A stretch of DNA of 9,493 nt, taken from contig WLEM01000013.1 of NCBI GenBank assembly GCA_009704285.1, positions 1-9,493 on the forward strand, given 5' to 3'. This stretch comes from Actinomycetota bacterium. Its GTDB lineage: Bacteria > Actinomycetota > Actinomycetes > Nanopelagicales > Nanopelagicaceae. Position numbers and translations under genes: made by a program. How positions within the stretch are numbered: position 1 is the first letter of the stretch; each line of letters starts with the position of its first letter. Below are positions 7,401 through 9,493 of this stretch, piece by piece. The notes under the pieces were generated by a model. The model saw only the letters and a program-made list of their open reading frames with translations, searched no databases and had not been told where the DNA came from.

Positions 7401-8479
7401 TGGCTTTGTTTGGCAAGAAAACTGCGCATCAGTGGCGTGGCGTAATTGAAGAGTATCGTCGCTGGTTACCAGTAACAGATGCGACTCCGATTATTTCGTT
7501 GCGTGAAGGTGGCACACCACTTGTTTATGCATGTGTGCTATCTGAAATGTTAGGAAATGAAGTTTGGCTTAAGGTTGAAGGAAACAATCCCACTGGATCC
7601 TTTAAAGATCGTGGCATGACCATGGCTATTTCAAAGGCAGCAGAAGAGGGTGCTAAAGCTGTAATTTGCGCCTCCACTGGAAACACGAGTGCAAGTGCTG
7701 CAGCTTATGCAAGCAAAGCTGAAATGAAACCAGTTGTGTTAGTTCCACAAGGCAAAATTGCAATGGGTAAATTAGCTCAAGCAATTGCACATGGTGCGAT
7801 ACTTTTGCAGGTCAAGGGAAATTTTGATGATTGCCTAAAACTTGCTCGTCAATTATCAGAAAATTATCCAGTCTCACTTGTTAACTCAGTTAATCCATAC
7901 CGAATTGAGGGGCAGAAAACTGCAGCCTTTGAGGTAGTTGATATGTTGGGCTTTGCACCAGATATCCATGCCATGCCAGTTGGTAATGCTGGAAACATCA
8001 CCGCTTATTGGAAGGGTTATCAGGAGTATAAGAAGGCAGGGAACTCTGGATCGCTGCCAATGATGTGGGGATTCCAAGCAGCAGGAGCTGCCCCGATTGT
8101 GAAAAATAAAATTGTTAAGAAGCCAGAAACAATTGCAACTGCCATAAGAATTGGAAACCCAGCATCTTGGGATCAGGCTGTGGCAGCGCAGGTTGGCTCA
8201 AAAGGATTAATTGATTCTGTTACCGATAAGGAAATTTTAAGTGCTTATCGATTGGTGGCAGCAAAAGAAGGAGTATTTGTTGAGCCATCAAGTGCTGCTG
8301 GTATTGCTGGTCTGATTAAACTTAAGGCTCAGAAAAAATTACCAAAGGGTAAAACAATTGTTGTGACGGTAACTGGAAACGGATTAAAGGATGTGCAGTG
8401 GGTGTTAAATTCATCAAGAAAACCAATTGTTATCCCAGTTGATGTTAAGCGAGCAGCAAAAGCAATTGGACTTAAGTAA
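7400..8479 (+). CDS. thrC: Threonine synthase
   Basis: The 359-residue product is a fold-II PLP enzyme that converts O-phosphohomoserine to L-threonine and phosphate. The PLP lysine is K69 in [19 protein letters not shown] (91-99) is the substrate/cofactor loop, VGNAGN (194-199) the phosphate-binding loop, EPSSAAG is at 295-301, and TVTGNG (323-328) lies near the C-terminus. The N-terminus ([16 protein letters not shown] followed by LREGGTPL) and the length match the short actinobacterial form, without the long N-terminal domain of the E. coli and yeast type. The start overlaps the hom stop as TAATG, and the thrB start overlaps its own stop in the same way. Translation of hom, thrC and thrB is therefore probably coupled, keeping three consecutive pathway enzymes in step. 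Confidence 0.98.
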   Translation: MALFGKKTAHQWRGVIEEYRRWLPVTDATPIISLREGGTPLVYACVLSEMLGNEVWLKVEGNNPTGSFKDRGMTMAISKAAEEGAKAVICASTGNTSASAAAYASKAEMKPVVLVPQGKIAMGKLAQAIAHGAILLQVKGNFDDCLKLARQLSENYPVSLVNSVNPYRIEGQKTAAFEVVDMLGFAPDIHAMPVGNAGNITAYWKGYQEYKKAGNSGSLPMMWGFQAAGAAPIVKNKIVKKPETIATAIRIGNPASWDQAVAAQVGSKGLIDSVTDKEILSAYRLVAAKEGVFVEPSSAAGIAGLIKLKAQKKLPKGKTIVVTVTGNGLKDVQWVLNSSRKPIVIPVDVKRAAKAIGLK

Positions 8480-9429
8480 TGGCAGCTAAACGTAATTTAA
8501 GCGGCATAACTTTTAAAGCCACAATGGCCCAAGTAAGTGTGCCAGCAAGTAGTGCAAATATTGGACCTGGCTTTGATTTCTTTGGCTTGGCTTTAGAGAT
8601 TCGTGATCGATATGCCGCCCAAGTTTTAGATGATGAAACCTTTGATGTTGATGTAACTGGGGAGGGAGCTGACCAGGTAAAGAAGGATTCAAAAAATCTT
8701 GTCATAAAATCAATGATGCGAGGCTTTGAGCATATGGGGGCCAAGCCAAGAGGAATTGCCCTTCGAGCGCTAAATGTAATTCCACATGGCAGAGGACTTG
8801 GCTCATCAGCTAGTGCAATTGTTGGTGGCTTAGCACTTGCAAGATCTCTTGTTTTAACAGGTGAGCAATATATGAGTGATGAAGAGTTGATTACCTTGGC
8901 AACAGAACTTGAAGGTCACCCAGATAATGTGGCTGCGGCATTTTATGGTGGAGCAACTATTGCTTGGCTTGAATCTAAAGTTGGTAAGGATGGATCAAAT
9001 ACCAGTATTGGTCGTGCGGTAAGTCTTAAAGTTGATGATCGAATTAAAGCTTTGCTACTTATTCCAGAAAATCAATTATCAACTGCTAAGGCCCGTAAAT
9101 TATTACCTGAAACTATCACTCACCAAGATGCGGTTTTAAACTCATCTAGATCAGCATTACTAGTCCACGCACTTGCTGAGCGACCAGATCTATTGTTTAC
9201 TGCCACCGAAGATGCTTTGCACCAAAGGTATCGGGAGCAAGCGATGCCAAAGACGATTGCCTTGATGGAGAAGTTAAGAGGTGCTGGTTTAGCTGCTGTG
9301 GTTTCAGGAGCAGGTCCATCAGTGATGGTGCTTTACTCGGGTGCTGAGGATGAGATTGATCAACTTCAGTCAGTTGCCCCAGGGTTTACCGCAATGAAGT
9401 TAGCTATTGCAAAAACAGGGGTTCAATAG
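8479..9429 (+). CDS. thrB: Homoserine kinase (GHMP family)
   Basis: This enzyme phosphorylates homoserine with ATP to give the O-phosphohomoserine used by threonine synthase. The three GHMP-kinase motifs are present: PASSANIGPGFD (22-33), the ATP-binding PHGRGLGSSAS (102-112) and VSGAGPSVMVL (275-285). EGHPDN (146-151) is also typical of homoserine kinases. Length is 316 residues, normal for the family. The ATG at 8479 overlaps the thrC stop as TAATG and gives about 15 residues before the first conserved strand. An internal ATG at 8524 (codon 16) would start just before that strand but has no visible ribosome binding site, so the overlap start is preferred with some reserve. It is the last gene of the block in this window; in relatives rho follows, and no T-tailed terminator is seen directly after the stop. 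Confidence 0.97.
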   Translation: MAAKRNLSGITFKATMAQVSVPASSANIGPGFDFFGLALEIRDRYAAQVLDDETFDVDVTGEGADQVKKDSKNLVIKSMMRGFEHMGAKPRGIALRALNVIPHGRGLGSSASAIVGGLALARSLVLTGEQYMSDEELITLATELEGHPDNVAAAFYGGATIAWLESKVGKDGSNTSIGRAVSLKVDDRIKALLLIPENQLSTAKARKLLPETITHQDAVLNSSRSALLVHALAERPDLLFTATEDALHQRYREQAMPKTIALMEKLRGAGLAAVVSGAGPSVMVLYSGAEDEIDQLQSVAPGFTAMKLAIAKTGVQ

Positions 9430-9437
9430 CGGGTTTT

Positions 9438-9453
9438 CCCTATATATCTAGGG
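9438..9453 (+). repeat. Small hairpin after thrB
   Basis: CCCTA (9438-9442) pairs with TAGGG (9449-9453) around a six-base AT-rich loop. It begins nine bases after the thrB stop. It is followed by a G/T mix rather than a T tract, so it is not a convincing terminator; it may protect the mRNA 3' end or be incidental. Confidence 0.35.
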
Positions 9454-9455
9454 TG

Positions 9456-9464
9456 TGGTAGATT
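9456..9464 (+). promoter_or_regulatory. Possible extended -10 promoter element downstream of thrB
   Basis: TGGTAGATT reads as TGn followed by TAnnnT, an extended -10 form. The region about 18 bases upstream (TTTCCC) is a poor -35. A rightward start near 9470 would give a new transcript for the next gene, expected to be rho by comparison with other actinobacteria. GTCG/CGAC (9472-9475 with 9483-9486) could then form a hairpin near the RNA 5' end. No coding start is visible before the window ends. Confidence 0.3.
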
Positions 9465-9493
9465 TACGCCCGTCGGAAAGTGCGACAGATACA

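Noticed and set aside
9438..9453. A terminator after thrB
   Set aside because: The stem has only five base pairs and no T tract follows it.

Overview
The window looks like chromosomal DNA from a low-GC, small-genome actinobacterium. The main evidence is the plus-strand block argS-lysA-hom-thrC-thrB, which is the gene order familiar from Mycobacterium, Corynebacterium and relatives, where rho follows. The DNA is clearly AT-rich, whereas most Actinobacteria are GC-rich. That combination is what one expects of streamlined aquatic lineages such as the freshwater acI group (Nanopelagicales). The lineage is an inference from gene order, protein character and base composition, not from a database match.

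Layout. Positions 3-158 (+) are the last 51 codons of a gene that begins outside the window; the fragment reads like the edge of a beta-sandwich domain. It is closed by a strong hairpin terminator (176-206). A minus-strand group follows, read from right to left: a tRNA-Leu(UAG) with encoded CCA (2947-2866), an alanine-rich coiled-coil protein with an 11-residue repeat (2829-2026), and a membrane acyltransferase fused to an SGNH-like domain (1975-209). About 100 bases separate the tRNA from the divergent argS gene; this gap holds a possible tRNA promoter and a hairpin just in front of the argS start.

From 3046 to 9429 (+) runs a compact biosynthetic operon: arginyl-tRNA synthetase, diaminopimelate decarboxylase (last step to lysine), homoserine dehydrogenase, threonine synthase and homoserine kinase. 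Three of the four junctions are identical one-base overlaps (TAATG), which points to coupled translation; the exception is the 18-base gap before hom. Together these enzymes cover the lysine end and the homoserine-to-threonine arm of the aspartate family; aspartokinase, aspartate-semialdehyde dehydrogenase and the dap genes must lie elsewhere. The last 64 bases hold small hairpins and a possible extended -10 promoter, plausibly the start of a rho leader, but no rho coding sequence is visible.

Most of the window is ordinary conserved metabolism. I do not see a new defence, mobile or RNA-based system. The least explained item is the coiled-coil gene, whose nine consecutive 11-residue units are regular enough to deserve a structural look.
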